Source: Clostridia bacterium (lineage in GTDB: Bacteria > Bacillota > Clostridia > Oscillospirales > Butyricicoccaceae). Taken from it: DNA of 64,000 nucleotides. The stretch spans positions 1 through 64,000 of the forward strand of contig JAFQTO010000038.1 in the NCBI GenBank assembly GCA_017408985.1. Reading direction: 5' to 3'. Both the position numbers and the translations under genes were made by a program. This document shows, piece after piece, positions 16,076 to 24,894 of this stretch. Positions within the stretch are counted from its first letter, which is position 1, and the number at the start of each line of letters is the position of its first letter. The notes beneath the pieces are model-generated. The model saw only the letters and a list, made by a program, of their open reading frames with translations. It was not told where the DNA came from and did no database searches.

Positions 16076-16893
16076 CCGATCTGCAAAAGCTGGTCAAATA
16101 CGGAGCTATTGCAATAGCTTCCCTGCTGGCGCTTGGTATAGTCTGCGGATGCTTTATGCTGATCGGAGTTATGGTCGGCATAACGGGCGGCGAGCGCGGC
16201 ACGGTGATATCCTCTGCCGGTGAAAGCAGCTACGGGGTTATGAATGATGTCAAGAATCTTGACATCTTAATAAGCGCGGCAAGTCTGAATATCGTGCAGG
16301 GTGAGCGGTTTTATGTAGAAAGCAATCTCAAAAACCTCAAGATCACCGAAACGGCTACTACTCTGAAGCTGTATGAGAAGTCAAAATTCAGCTTGGGCAA
16401 AACCGACTACAAGGATGCCGTACTGACCGTGTATATCCCCGAGGGTCACGTTTTTGACTCTGCCGAGATAACGACGGGCGCAGGCGTGGTGAATATCGTG
16501 GGGCTTACGGCTGACACTCTGGAGTTTGAGCTTGGTACGGGAGACGTGAGCTTAAACGGTCTGACTGTAAACAGCTCTGCCGACATAGAGGGCGGAGCAG
16601 GCAGGCTGACCGTAAAAAACAGCAGTATGCGCAACCTTGACCTGCAGATGGGCGTAGGTCAGCTTGTTATGCAGGCTTACGTGCAGGGACGCAGCAAGAT
16701 GGAGTTTGGCATCGGTGAGTCGGATTTAACCCTGCTCGGAGGCAAAAGCGACTACACTCTGGATATCGAAAAAGGCATCGGCTCGGTTACCGTGGACGGC
16801 AAATCGGTGAAGGATGCAGGAGTTGGCGGCGGCAGCAACGTAGTCAGCATAGAGGGCGGAATCGGCAGGATAAATGTTGAGTTTGGTAAGTAA
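16072..16893 (+). CDS. DUF4097-like beta-helix membrane protein
   Basis: The 273-residue protein has one N-terminal helix (about 13-35), then repeating beta-strand units such as TGAGVVNIVG, LGTGDVSLNG, GGAGRLTVKN, MGVGQLVMQA and GIGESDLTLL. These fit the DUF4097/DUF2807-type right-handed beta-helix that often accompanies LiaF-like and PspC proteins. It is probably anchored facing outside. Its function is unknown; association with envelope stress follows from gene context. Confidence 0.7.
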   Translation: MTDLQKLVKYGAIAIASLLALGIVCGCFMLIGVMVGITGGERGTVISSAGESSYGVMNDVKNLDILISAASLNIVQGERFYVESNLKNLKITETATTLKLYEKSKFSLGKTDYKDAVLTVYIPEGHVFDSAEITTGAGVVNIVGLTADTLEFELGTGDVSLNGLTVNSSADIEGGAGRLTVKNSSMRNLDLQMGVGQLVMQAYVQGRSKMEFGIGESDLTLLGGKSDYTLDIEKGIGSVTVDGKSVKDAGVGGGSNVVSIEGGIGRINVEFGK

Positions 16894-16940
16894 GCGCAGT
16901 TTGTAAATGATCTATACATCTTATTATTCGAGGTGTGACT

Positions 16941-17156
16941 ATGAAAAATCTTAAAGTATCTTCTACAATGTTCTTTATTGCGGCGGTACTGTTCAATCTT
17001 GCGGCGGTAATAACCTTTTTTAGCGGAAACCACAACTCCACGGCAGTTATATGGCTGTGTCTGGGCTCGACCTTCCTCTGTCTGGGTACGGTGTATTCGA
17101 AAAAGTCCACCGAAAACAAAAACACCGAGAATGACACCGAAAGTAGAGAAGATTAA
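16941..17156 (+). CDS. Small two-helix membrane protein
   Basis: The 71-residue protein has helices at about 8-27 and 32-48 and a charged C-terminal tail rich in K, E and N. ATG 16941 is preferred over the upstream GTG (16935), because GAGGTG at 16930-16935 is then correctly spaced. It ends the envelope cluster before a terminator. No family is recognised. Confidence 0.6.
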   Translation: MKNLKVSSTMFFIAAVLFNLAAVITFFSGNHNSTAVIWLCLGSTFLCLGTVYSKKSTENKNTENDTESRED

Positions 17157-17203
17157 CTCACGGCAGGTCAATATATCTCCGTTAACAGCATTATAAACGT
17201 AAA

Positions 17204-17240
17204 AAATCGGCAGGGAACCTCTTCCCTGCCGATTTATTTA
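17204..17240. terminator. Bidirectional terminator
   Basis: A perfect 14-bp stem (17204-17217 with 17222-17235) has an A-run before and a T-rich stretch after. It serves the envelope cluster (+) and the hydantoinase operon (-). Confidence 0.9.
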
Positions 17241-17245
17241 TATTC

Positions 17246-19003
17246 TTACTTCTTGGATGCGCGGAGTGCTTCGGTAGCTGCGGTGTCAACGGTCAGATCA
17301 TCATTGATGACTACGCCGTAGACGTTCTTGGCACGCTCAACCGATACCAGACCCAGAGTAACATCCTCCAGAACAAGCTCGACGTCACGCTCAAAGGGAT
17401 CGCCGTAGCCGCCGCCCGATGCGGTCAGGCAGGTAACGGTGTCGCCGTACTCGAGGGGGATAACGTCACCCATGGAGTACTCAAGGACGCGCTCGTTGGG
17501 CATACCTTCGTTGATGATCCACTGGCTGCATCTGCCGGGCTCGCCGCCGAACAGACCCTGAGGAGGAATGAAGGACTTCTGAGAAACGTGGGAGAGCAGA
17601 CCGTCATAGCCCACCAGCTTCCACTTTCTGCGCTGTGCAAAGCCGGAGCGGTACTTGCCTGCGCCCTCGGAGTCGGGCAGCAGAGCTCTCTCGACGAACA
17701 TCATGGGAGCTTCGATCTCCTGAGCCTCCAGAGGAGGAATGGGGCAGTTGGTTACGTGGCAGGACATTACGGACAGACCGTCCTTGGTAGCTCTTGCGCC
17801 CAGACCGCCGGGAACGATCTCGCCCCAGTACTGACGGTGTGTGCTTTCACCACCGCGGGGATGAGTCTCAAGGTTTGTGCCGTTGCAGAAGTCATAGTTG
17901 TTGCCGCAGGAGTCAGCCATAACCTTGGTGGGAACTGCCTTGGACATAGCGCCCATGATCAGGTCAACAAGGATATGGTCGGTAACCATACGCTGGAAGC
18001 AGCCGTTGGGAGCCTGGCAGTTGACCAGAGTGCCTGCGGGAGCGATGACCTTGATGGGACGCTGGCAGCCGCCGTTGGAGGGGATAGCGGGGTCGGTGAT
18101 GCAGCGCATTGCGTAGTAGGTTGCCGAAGTGGTTGCAGACAAGGGAGAGTTGATGGGGCCGCGGATCTGAGGATCGGTGCCTGTATAGTCAAACTCGATA
18201 TTGTCGCCCTTAACACGAACGGTCAGCTTGATGGTGTAGGGGCCGCCTGCAAAGCCGTCGTCCAGGATCTTTTCTTCGTGGGTGTATTCGCCGTCTTCGA
18301 TCTCGGCGATCTCGGCACGGGTCAGGCGCTCGGAATAATCCATCAGAGCCTCGCAGACCTCGTTAACTGTTTCCATACCGTACTTGTCGACGATAGCGCA
18401 GAAGTTCTTGACGCCGATGTTACATGCGGAGATCTGAGCCATCAGGTCGCCCTTCATATCTCTGGGGGTACGGGTATTGTTGAGGATGACGCTCCACAGA
18501 GCTTCGTTGCGTACGCCCTTGTCGTACAGCTTGACGGGCTCCATCAGGAAGCCTTCCTGCCAGATCTCGACTGTCCAGGAGTCACCTGTCCAGATGCCGC
18601 CGACGTCCTTATGGTGGAGCATTGTGACCGAGAAGCCGACCAGTTCCTTGTCCTGATAGAAGATAGGAGCGATCATGATAAGGTCCTTGGTGTGGTGGGA
18701 GCCCAAAGACTCGCCGCCTGCGTAGGGATGGTTGGTGAGGATGATGTCACCGGGATTGAGCTGCTCGCGGGAGAAGAACTTGGTCAGAACGGTATTGAGG
18801 CAGGGGCCGAGGCAGTTGAGGTGGATAGGAACGTTTGCGCCCTCGGAGAGCATTCTGCCCTTTGCATCGAATATAGCGGAGGAGCAGTCCATCATTTCCT
18901 TAACGATGGTGGAATAGGAGCTGCGTACCATAGTAACGGTCATCTGCTCGGCTACGCTGCGCAGAGCATTGTTGACGACTTCCAGCAAAATAGAGTTAGC
19001 CAT
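17246..19003 (-). CDS. hyuB: Hydantoinase B/oxoprolinase-family subunit
   Basis: The 585-residue protein starts with LEVVNNALRSVAEQMTVTM and contains NHPYAGGESLGSHHTKD, NTRTPRDMKGDL and ASGGGYGDP, all typical of the HyuB/OXPL beta family. With HyuA it forms an ATP-dependent enzyme that opens hydantoin-like or 5-oxoproline rings; relatives include acetone and acetophenone carboxylases. It starts 13 bp after the hyuA stop with AAGGAGGAG. Length is normal for the family. The true substrate cannot be told from sequence. Confidence 0.88.
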   Translation of the reverse strand: MANSILLEVVNNALRSVAEQMTVTMVRSSYSTIVKEMMDCSSAIFDAKGRMLSEGANVPIHLNCLGPCLNTVLTKFFSREQLNPGDIILTNHPYAGGESLGSHHTKDLIMIAPIFYQDKELVGFSVTMLHHKDVGGIWTGDSWTVEIWQEGFLMEPVKLYDKGVRNEALWSVILNNTRTPRDMKGDLMAQISACNIGVKNFCAIVDKYGMETVNEVCEALMDYSERLTRAEIAEIEDGEYTHEEKILDDGFAGGPYTIKLTVRVKGDNIEFDYTGTDPQIRGPINSPLSATTSATYYAMRCITDPAIPSNGGCQRPIKVIAPAGTLVNCQAPNGCFQRMVTDHILVDLIMGAMSKAVPTKVMADSCGNNYDFCNGTNLETHPRGGESTHRQYWGEIVPGGLGARATKDGLSVMSCHVTNCPIPPLEAQEIEAPMMFVERALLPDSEGAGKYRSGFAQRRKWKLVGYDGLLSHVSQKSFIPPQGLFGGEPGRCSQWIINEGMPNERVLEYSMGDVIPLEYGDTVTCLTASGGGYGDPFERDVELVLEDVTLGLVSVERAKNVYGVVINDDLTVDTAATEALRASKK

Positions 19004-19016
19004 TATTCTCTCCTCC

Positions 19017-21071
19017 TTACTTCTTATTGACGTTGGTGTACATGATGATGTTCTGCATCTTGTCTACCTCGGCATGGTGGCCGGGATATACAACGACGGT
19101 TGCGCCCATTTCGCCGATGACTGCGGGGCCCTGAATAACGTCGCCGGGAAGCAGAGTGTCGCGCTCGTAGATGGGTACGTTGTGCTCTACGCCGTCAAAT
19201 ACTGCGGTACCGTAGATAGGCTCTTTCTTCTCCTTCTTGGCAGCGGATGCGCTGGATACGACGTCGGGCTTGACGAAGGAGCCGATAGCGCTGACACGGT
19301 AGTTAACGAACTCGATGGGATCTTCTTTCATGCAGTGGCCGTATGCCTTGCGGTGCATCTCGTGGAATGCATCTGCCAGATCCTCGATGACCTGCTCGGT
19401 GATCTCACCGGAGGGCATGGGAACGCTGATCTCGAATGCCTGACCGAAGTAACGCATATCGCAGGTACGAACCAGCAGACGGTCGTTCTCGGGAACATCC
19501 TGCTCCTCGAGGCTCTCAACACCGCGCTTGTCCAGCTCGTTGTAGATCTCGTTCATGATCTCGGGGTTGACCTGCTCACGGGTGAGCAGCTTGGTATGGA
19601 CGTGGTCAGCCTTGATGTCGGACAGGACCAGACCCATTGCGCTGAAGGTACCGGGGGAATAAGGAACGATGACCTTCTCCATCTCCAGTTCTTCTGCGAT
19701 CTTGCCTGCGTGCATTCCGCCGCCGCCGCCGTAGCAGACCAAAGCGAACTCACGGGGATCGTAACCCTTCTGAACAGAGATGAGCTTGATGCATCTGAGC
19801 ATGTTGGAGTTGATGACCTGCAGGATACCCTCTGCAGCCTGCATTACGCTGATGCCCATGGGCTTTGCGATATGCTCCTCGATAGCTGCCTTGGTGGTCT
19901 CGAGAGCGTTGGTGAGGTTCTCCTCAAAGATCTCGGGACGGATATGACCGGTCACCAGGTTAGCGTCGGTAACGGTGGGACGTGTGCCGCCTCTGCCGTA
20001 GCAGACGGGGCCGGGGTCTGCGCCTGCACTCTGGGGACCGACCTTGAGTGCGCCGCCGCGGTCAACATAAGCCAGAGAGCCGCCGCCTGCACCGATGAAG
20101 GACAGGTCAACGGAAGGAACAGATATGGGATAACCCTCGATGTGGCTCTCGGTGGTGAACTTGATAACGTTGTCCTGGATCAGAGCAACGTCGGTGGAAG
20201 TACCGCCGATGTCGAAGGTGATGATGTTCTTCTCGCCCATCATCTTGGACAGATAGTTAGCAGCGATGATACCTGCGATAGGACCGGAGTCTGCAACTGC
20301 AACGGGCTTGGTCTTGGCAACGTCGAAGGTCATAACACCTGCGTTGGACTGCATCATGAACAGCTCTGCGCCGATGTTGTTCTTTGCCATATGCTCCTCA
20401 AAGTCGACGATATGAGAAGCCATATTGGGCATCATATAAGCATTGATAACTGTGGTGGAGGTACGCTCGTACTCACGGAACTGGGGATTGATATCCGAGG
20501 ATGCGGAAACATATCCCTCGGGCCAAGCCTTCTTGAGTGCTTCCTTGACAGCCTGCTCATGTGCGGGGTTGGCATAGGAATGCATCAGGCAGATACCGAC
20601 AGACTTGATCTGCTTTGCACGGAGTTCCTCGACGATTGCGGGGATCTCGGTAAGATCGAGTGCCTCGGTCTCCTTGCCCTGGAAGTTGATACGGCCGGAG
20701 ATCTCAAATCTCAGGTTACGCTTTACCAGAGGTTCGGGAACATCCATCTGGATGTCGTAGATATTCTCCTTGCGGTATGCTCTGCCGATCTCCAGAACAT
20801 CCTTGAAGCCCTTGGTGGTGATGAGTGCGGTAGCCTCGTTCTCCTTCTGGGCGATCATATTGACAACGATGGTGGTACCGTAAACCAGCTCGTCCAGCTC
20901 GCTGTTTTTGATGCCGCTGATCTTGACGATCTTTTCGATACCGTTCATGATGCCGCGCATCAGAGCCTTGGGGGTGGTAGGTGTTTTTGCATAATACATA
21001 CGGCCTGTCTCAACGTTGGTGAGAACGACGTCGGTGTTTGTTCCGCCGGTATCAATGCCTAATCTGTACAT
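19017..21071 (-). CDS. hyuA: Hydantoinase A/oxoprolinase-family subunit
   Basis: The 684-residue protein has the actin-like ATPase signatures LGIDTGGTNTDVVL (start) and FDIGGTSTDVAL (about residue 285), followed by GAGGGSLAYVDRGG. The HyuA subunit phosphorylates the substrate so that HyuB can act. It is first in the two-gene minus-strand operon, with AGGGAGAG before ATG. A LysR gene is divergent and its product is the likely regulator. Candidate substrates are 5-oxoproline, hydantoins or ketones. Confidence 0.9.
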   Translation of the reverse strand: MYRLGIDTGGTNTDVVLTNVETGRMYYAKTPTTPKALMRGIMNGIEKIVKISGIKNSELDELVYGTTIVVNMIAQKENEATALITTKGFKDVLEIGRAYRKENIYDIQMDVPEPLVKRNLRFEISGRINFQGKETEALDLTEIPAIVEELRAKQIKSVGICLMHSYANPAHEQAVKEALKKAWPEGYVSASSDINPQFREYERTSTTVINAYMMPNMASHIVDFEEHMAKNNIGAELFMMQSNAGVMTFDVAKTKPVAVADSGPIAGIIAANYLSKMMGEKNIITFDIGGTSTDVALIQDNVIKFTTESHIEGYPISVPSVDLSFIGAGGGSLAYVDRGGALKVGPQSAGADPGPVCYGRGGTRPTVTDANLVTGHIRPEIFEENLTNALETTKAAIEEHIAKPMGISVMQAAEGILQVINSNMLRCIKLISVQKGYDPREFALVCYGGGGGMHAGKIAEELEMEKVIVPYSPGTFSAMGLVLSDIKADHVHTKLLTREQVNPEIMNEIYNELDKRGVESLEEQDVPENDRLLVRTCDMRYFGQAFEISVPMPSGEITEQVIEDLADAFHEMHRKAYGHCMKEDPIEFVNYRVSAIGSFVKPDVVSSASAAKKEKKEPIYGTAVFDGVEHNVPIYERDTLLPGDVIQGPAVIGEMGATVVVYPGHHAEVDKMQNIIMYTNVNKK

Positions 21072-21145
21072 AATTTGTACTCTCCCTTCGATTATTTTCC
21101 GCAGTCAGCGGATTTGAGTGTGGATATTATAGAGTTTTTGTTATA

Positions 21146-21167
21146 TATGCCTTATGTATATAGCATA
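21146..21167. promoter_or_regulatory. Candidate LysR binding site
   Basis: TATGC (21146-21150)-N12-GCATA (21163-21167) is an inverted repeat of the size bound by LysR proteins. It lies in the 176-bp divergent gap between hyuA and the LysR gene. Confidence 0.5.
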
Positions 21168-21247
21168 AACCATCATTAAGGACTTGTAAAATGCCAATTT
21201 TGTAATATAATATATAACATAGACTCTATATATGAGGAGTGCTCAGT

Positions 21248-22141
21248 ATGACTCATACCGAAATCGAGGCTTTTTTTGCCATTTGCCGACACAAAAGCAT
21301 ATCGGGAGCAGCCGCTGATCTGTATATCACCCAGTCCTCCCTGTCCACCCGACTCAAGACTCTCGAGGATACGCTGGGCTGTCCCCTGCTAATCCGCGGC
21401 AAGGGAAAGCGTGACATCACTCTGACCGCTCAGGGGCAGGCTTTTTATGATCTGGCACTGCAGTACCGCGATATATTACAGAAGATGAGCTCTGTGGGAA
21501 GAAGCGTTCTGTCCGAAAAGCTCCGCGTATCCGCAATCAACAGCGTTGGCAACTATCTGCTGCCCCCCGTGCTTGACAGATTTGTGGAAAAACACCCGCA
21601 TATCCCTCTCACGGTGCAGGATATGGAGGCGGAAAACGCCTGCATCAGCATTATCCGCGGTCAGACCGACATGGCGTTTTCGACCGCAAAGGTACAGAAC
21701 GATCAGATAGTGGCAACACCCTTTCTCAACGACCCCTTCACACTTATATGCTCCCACGACGCACCCTACTCGGACAACGTGGCTCTGGAGCAGCTGTCAA
21801 TATCCGACGAGGTATATATAAAATGGTCTGCCGATTACGAGTTCTGGCATCAGTCGGTGTTCGGCTCACACTATATCCCCCAGATAAGTCTGGAGCTTAT
21901 GGGACAGATAGAGCTGTTCGTGTCAAAGAGCGGCAAATGGGCACTGGTGCCGCGCAGTATAGCCGCACAGGTGTGCAGGGACGAAAGGATCCGTCAATGT
22001 GAGCCTGCTTTTGTGGTGCCCGACCGCTCCATATATATACTGCGCCACCGCGACAACGCCGAATCAGACGTTATCAGGCTGTTTATGGAAACGATCGCCG
22101 AAGTGTTCGGCGAGTCGGACGTGCAGGGGCTTATGCTGTGA
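21248..22141 (+). CDS. LysR-family transcriptional regulator
   Basis: The 297-residue protein has an N-terminal winged HTH (FFAICRHKSISGAAADLYITQS, residues about 8-30) and a LysR substrate-binding domain from about 90. The native start is ATG 21248, 8 nt after GAGGAG; an upstream GTG lacks that spacing. Divergence from hyuAB and position before the symporter suggest that it senses the substrate of these genes. LysR proteins usually activate the divergent operon and repress themselves. Confidence 0.85.
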   Translation: MTHTEIEAFFAICRHKSISGAAADLYITQSSLSTRLKTLEDTLGCPLLIRGKGKRDITLTAQGQAFYDLALQYRDILQKMSSVGRSVLSEKLRVSAINSVGNYLLPPVLDRFVEKHPHIPLTVQDMEAENACISIIRGQTDMAFSTAKVQNDQIVATPFLNDPFTLICSHDAPYSDNVALEQLSISDEVYIKWSADYEFWHQSVFGSHYIPQISLELMGQIELFVSKSGKWALVPRSIAAQVCRDERIRQCEPAFVVPDRSIYILRHRDNAESDVIRLFMETIAEVFGESDVQGLML

Positions 22142-22261
22142 CCCGGGGAGTATGCAATTATACATTTTGTGATTTGGGGCATTTTTTTGAATTTTTGCAA
22201 TAAAAAATCAGCTTCTTATAAGATTATTCTTATTTTTGCTATAGCTTTTATTGATACTGTG

Positions 22262-22270
22262 TGATATAAT
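22262..22270 (+). promoter_or_regulatory. Extended -10 promoter of the symporter
   Basis: TG-A-TATAAT (22262-22270) forms an extended -10. No good -35 is visible at 17 bp, which is common for extended -10 promoters and may leave room for an activator. Confidence 0.5.
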
Positions 22271-22300
22271 ACTGTCATAATTATGCAGGAGGCTTGTATT

Positions 22301-23497
22301 ATGCAAACCAAACCCAAAAAAATCTCCCTGACTACCCAGATAGCCATCGGTCTGGTGCTCGGCGTTATCGTGGGTCTGCTGCTGCAGGGCGCACCCCAAT
22401 TCGCAACCGGCTATATCAAACCTTTTGGTACTATCTACCTCAATCTGATAAAGATGATCGTCGTGCCCGTCGTTATCCTCTCTATGATACAGGGCATCAT
22501 CTCCCTCAAGGATATCAGAAAGGTCGGCAGTATCGGTATCACAACCGTTGTGTACTTTTTGTTCACCACAGCGTTTGCCATCACCATCGGTCTTGCGGTC
22601 GCCAATCTGCTTAACGTAGGCGGCGGCTATACCCTGCCCGCAGGCGATCTTGTATACAACGCCGCCGCGGCACCCAAGTTTATGGACACGCTGGTGGGTA
22701 TGTTCCCCTCCAACTTCTTTGCTCCTCTGGTCAACGCAAATATGCTGCAAGTCATCGTTATCGCCATATTCTTCGGGTTCGGTATCATTCTTGCAGGCGA
22801 AAAGGGCAAACCTGCCGCAAACTTTGTGGACAGCTTTGCCGAGGTATCCTTCAAGGTAATGGATCTGATAATCAAGGCATCTGCCGTGGGCGTGTTCGCG
22901 CTTATCACCCCCGTTGTTGCCGAAAACGGCCCCAAAGTCCTGCTGCCTTTGCTCAAGGTCATCCTTATAGCATATCTGTGCTACATAATCCACGCAGTCG
23001 TCATATACTCCCTTTCGGTCAAACTGTTTGCTGACCTGAGCCCCCTGCGTTTCTTCAGGAATATCGGGCAGGCTATACTGTTTGCATTCTCCAGCGCAAG
23101 CAGCGTAGGCGCTCTCCCCTTTACTATCGAGGGTACTGAGAAGCTGGGCGTACGCAAAGAGGTAGGCAGTTTCGTTATACCTCTGGGTGCAACCGTCAAT
23201 ATGGACGGTACAGCTATCTATCAGGGCGTATGTGCTATATTCATCGCACAGATATTCGGCATCGACCTGAACCTGACACAGCAGATCACCATTATCGTCA
23301 CCGCAACCCTGGCATCCATCGGTACGGCAGGCGTGCCCGGTTCGGGTATGATAATGCTGGCTATGGTACTGCAGAGCGTCGGTCTGCCCGTTGAAGGTAT
23401 CGCGCTGGTGGCAGGTATCGACCGTATTCTGGATATGGGACGCACCGCCGTCAACGTCACCGGCGACGCCGCCTGCGCCGTATGCGTAAACGCCTAG
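22301..23497 (+). CDS. Dicarboxylate/amino acid:cation symporter (DAACS family)
   Basis: The 398-residue membrane protein has the glutamate/dicarboxylate transporter hallmarks: NMDGTAIYQG for sodium and substrate binding, GVPGSGMIM in hairpin 2, and NVTGDAACAV near the end. It imports acidic amino acids or dicarboxylates with H+ or Na+. ATG 22301 follows AGGAGG at 22287-22292. The gene stops at TAG (23495-23497), but the same frame goes on for 16 highly charged codons to TAA at 23546-23548, which looks like the lost cytoplasmic tail. The transport core is complete. It may carry the substrate of the neighbouring hydantoinase/oxoprolinase, for example glutamate. Confidence 0.88.
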   Translation: MQTKPKKISLTTQIAIGLVLGVIVGLLLQGAPQFATGYIKPFGTIYLNLIKMIVVPVVILSMIQGIISLKDIRKVGSIGITTVVYFLFTTAFAITIGLAVANLLNVGGGYTLPAGDLVYNAAAAPKFMDTLVGMFPSNFFAPLVNANMLQVIVIAIFFGFGIILAGEKGKPAANFVDSFAEVSFKVMDLIIKASAVGVFALITPVVAENGPKVLLPLLKVILIAYLCYIIHAVVIYSLSVKLFADLSPLRFFRNIGQAILFAFSSASSVGALPFTIEGTEKLGVRKEVGSFVIPLGATVNMDGTAIYQGVCAIFIAQIFGIDLNLTQQITIIVTATLASIGTAGVPGSGMIMLAMVLQSVGLPVEGIALVAGIDRILDMGRTAVNVTGDAACAVCVNA

Positions 23498-23548
23498 GAA
23501 GAAAAACGCGAAGCAAAGAAGGCAAAGAAGCTCGAAGCACAGAAATAA
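23498..23548 (+). pseudogene. In-frame charged tail beyond the symporter TAG
   Basis: Directly after the TAG the frame encodes EEKREAKKAKKLEAQK and then TAA. Such Lys/Glu-rich ends are common on membrane transporters, so the TAG probably arose by a nonsense change (for example TGG to TAG). Read-through is possible but nothing shows it. Confidence 0.5.
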
Positions 23549-23580
23549 AACGGATATATAAGCTGTACAGATATAAGATG

Positions 23581-23616
23581 TCCCCTGCAAGGCGTGCCTT
23601 GCAGGGGATTTTTTTG
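23581..23616 (+). terminator. Terminator after the symporter
   Basis: CCCCTGCAAGGC pairs with GCCTTGCAGGGG (23582-23593 with 23596-23607), followed by ATTTTTTT. Confidence 0.9.
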
Positions 23617-23623
23617 CCGTATG

Positions 23624-24412
23624 CTATTCGTAATATACATAAGTACCCGTATCGGGATCGAAAAAGCAGCCCGCGTACTCCTGCCACAGATATTCACTCC
23701 AAATTGAGAACTGTGCCAGAGGGTCGGTCACAAAGCTTCCTCCGCCGCCAAAATACTCAACGCCGTCATCGGAAACGATGATATCAAACAGCACGTCTTT
23801 GTCGGCGTATCTGACGCTGTAGACCAGACGGTAAATAGGCTCTCCCCTGCGCTCTCCGCAAAGGGATATACCCACGTATTTGCACCCGCTTATACCGCCG
23901 CTTTGTTCAAGCTTGTCGCCGTATTCACAGAACTTGTTTTTGCCGTCTGTTTTTATATCCGCAAGAATGGCATCATCAAACCATTCCTCAGCCCACTCCT
24001 GCTTGATGCCACTTATGTTGATATAATCGAAGGCTTTTTCGTAGTTGCCCTCTTCAACAGATATGATGAACCGACTGCCTATATACAGCTCTTTGATATT
24101 GGTATATGCTGCCCCTCTGCCGCGGTACTGATTATAGCCCAGTATCAGGACGGGAATAAGGGCAACGGCAGCCAAAACCGACACGATCCAACGCAGGCGG
24201 ATCTTTTTGAAGGCTTTTTTCACAGCCTTTTCGGGCGGGTTTTCGTTCGGCACTATATTTGCTATGTGATCGGTTTGAGCAGGCTGAACAAGCTTTCGGC
24301 AAGCCTCGCACTCTCTCAGATGCTCCTCAACCATTGCACGCGATTGAGGCGAGCATACGCCGTCTATATACAGCGGGATCAGGTCTTCTATTATTTTACA
24401 GTCAAGTTTCAT
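23624..24412 (-). CDS. Zinc-finger anti-sigma factor with a C-terminal extracytoplasmic domain
   Basis: The 262-residue protein starts with an anti-sigma zinc-finger (ZAS) domain: His31, Cys35 and Cys38 in HLRECEACRK. A single helix at about 75-95 (SVLAAVALIPVLILGYNQY) anchors it, leaving about 165 residues outside. It should hold the upstream sigma factor inactive until a signal arrives. It overlaps the sigma gene by ATGA, the usual sigma/anti-sigma arrangement. The outer domain is not recognised. Confidence 0.8.
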   Translation of the reverse strand: MKLDCKIIEDLIPLYIDGVCSPQSRAMVEEHLRECEACRKLVQPAQTDHIANIVPNENPPEKAVKKAFKKIRLRWIVSVLAAVALIPVLILGYNQYRGRGAAYTNIKELYIGSRFIISVEEGNYEKAFDYINISGIKQEWAEEWFDDAILADIKTDGKNKFCEYGDKLEQSGGISGCKYVGISLCGERRGEPIYRLVYSVRYADKDVLFDIIVSDDGVEYFGGGGSFVTDPLAQFSIWSEYLWQEYAGCFFDPDTGTYVYYE

Positions 24413-24894
24413 TCTGTTATCTCCTTTGCGATCATCTGTCTTGCCCTGAAATATGTCACTCTTGCCCAGCTTTCCGACCTGCCGTGCATTTCGGCGATCT
24501 CTTTCAGCCTGACTCCGCCCAACGCGTGCAGTATAAACACCTCTCTGTAGGGTTCAGTAAGCCGGCTTACGGCTTTGACGGCTTCGAGGTACATTTCGCG
24601 GTCTTCTGCCCGTTCTTCCATTGAAGAATCTGCGGCTTTATTCCGAAAGGCGTCGGGTTCAAGCCTGATATAACGCCGTTTTCGTTTGCACTCTTTGAGA
24701 TAGGCGTTTTTGGCAATTTGGCATAGCCACGTATAGATACTGCATCTGCCCTCAAAGGAGTCAATATGCCGAAGCGCCTGATAAAAGGTCTCCGACAGCA
24801 GTTCCTCCGCCATATCCTCGCTTCCCGTCAGCGACAGCAGGAAACGGTACACCGCCCCGGCGTATTCTTCGTAAATCTTCCGAAATTCCGTCAA
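24409..24894 (-). CDS. ECF-type sigma-70 family RNA polymerase sigma factor
   Basis: The 161-residue protein has region 2 (EDMAEELLSETFYQALRHID, then YTWLCQIAKNAYL) and region 4 (PYREVFILHALGGVRLKEIA followed by an HTH). The pattern is that of SigW/SigV-like ECF sigmas. It overlaps the anti-sigma gene downstream by 4 bp and the acyltransferase gene upstream by 4 bp, so the three form one operon. Confidence 0.87.
   Translation of the reverse strand: MTEFRKIYEEYAGAVYRFLLSLTGSEDMAEELLSETFYQALRHIDSFEGRCSIYTWLCQIAKNAYLKECKRKRRYIRLEPDAFRNKAADSSMEERAEDREMYLEAVKAVSRLTEPYREVFILHALGGVRLKEIAEMHGRSESWARVTYFRARQMIAKEITE

Noticed and set aside
18969-21062. Long plus-strand frame over hyuA
   Set aside because: Antisense to hyuA with intact ATPase motifs; no ribosome site and no recognisable domain.
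22301-23548. Genome-wide TAG reassignment
   Set aside because: TAG ends other genes here normally (2685-2687 and 59401-59403), so the symporter case is a local event.
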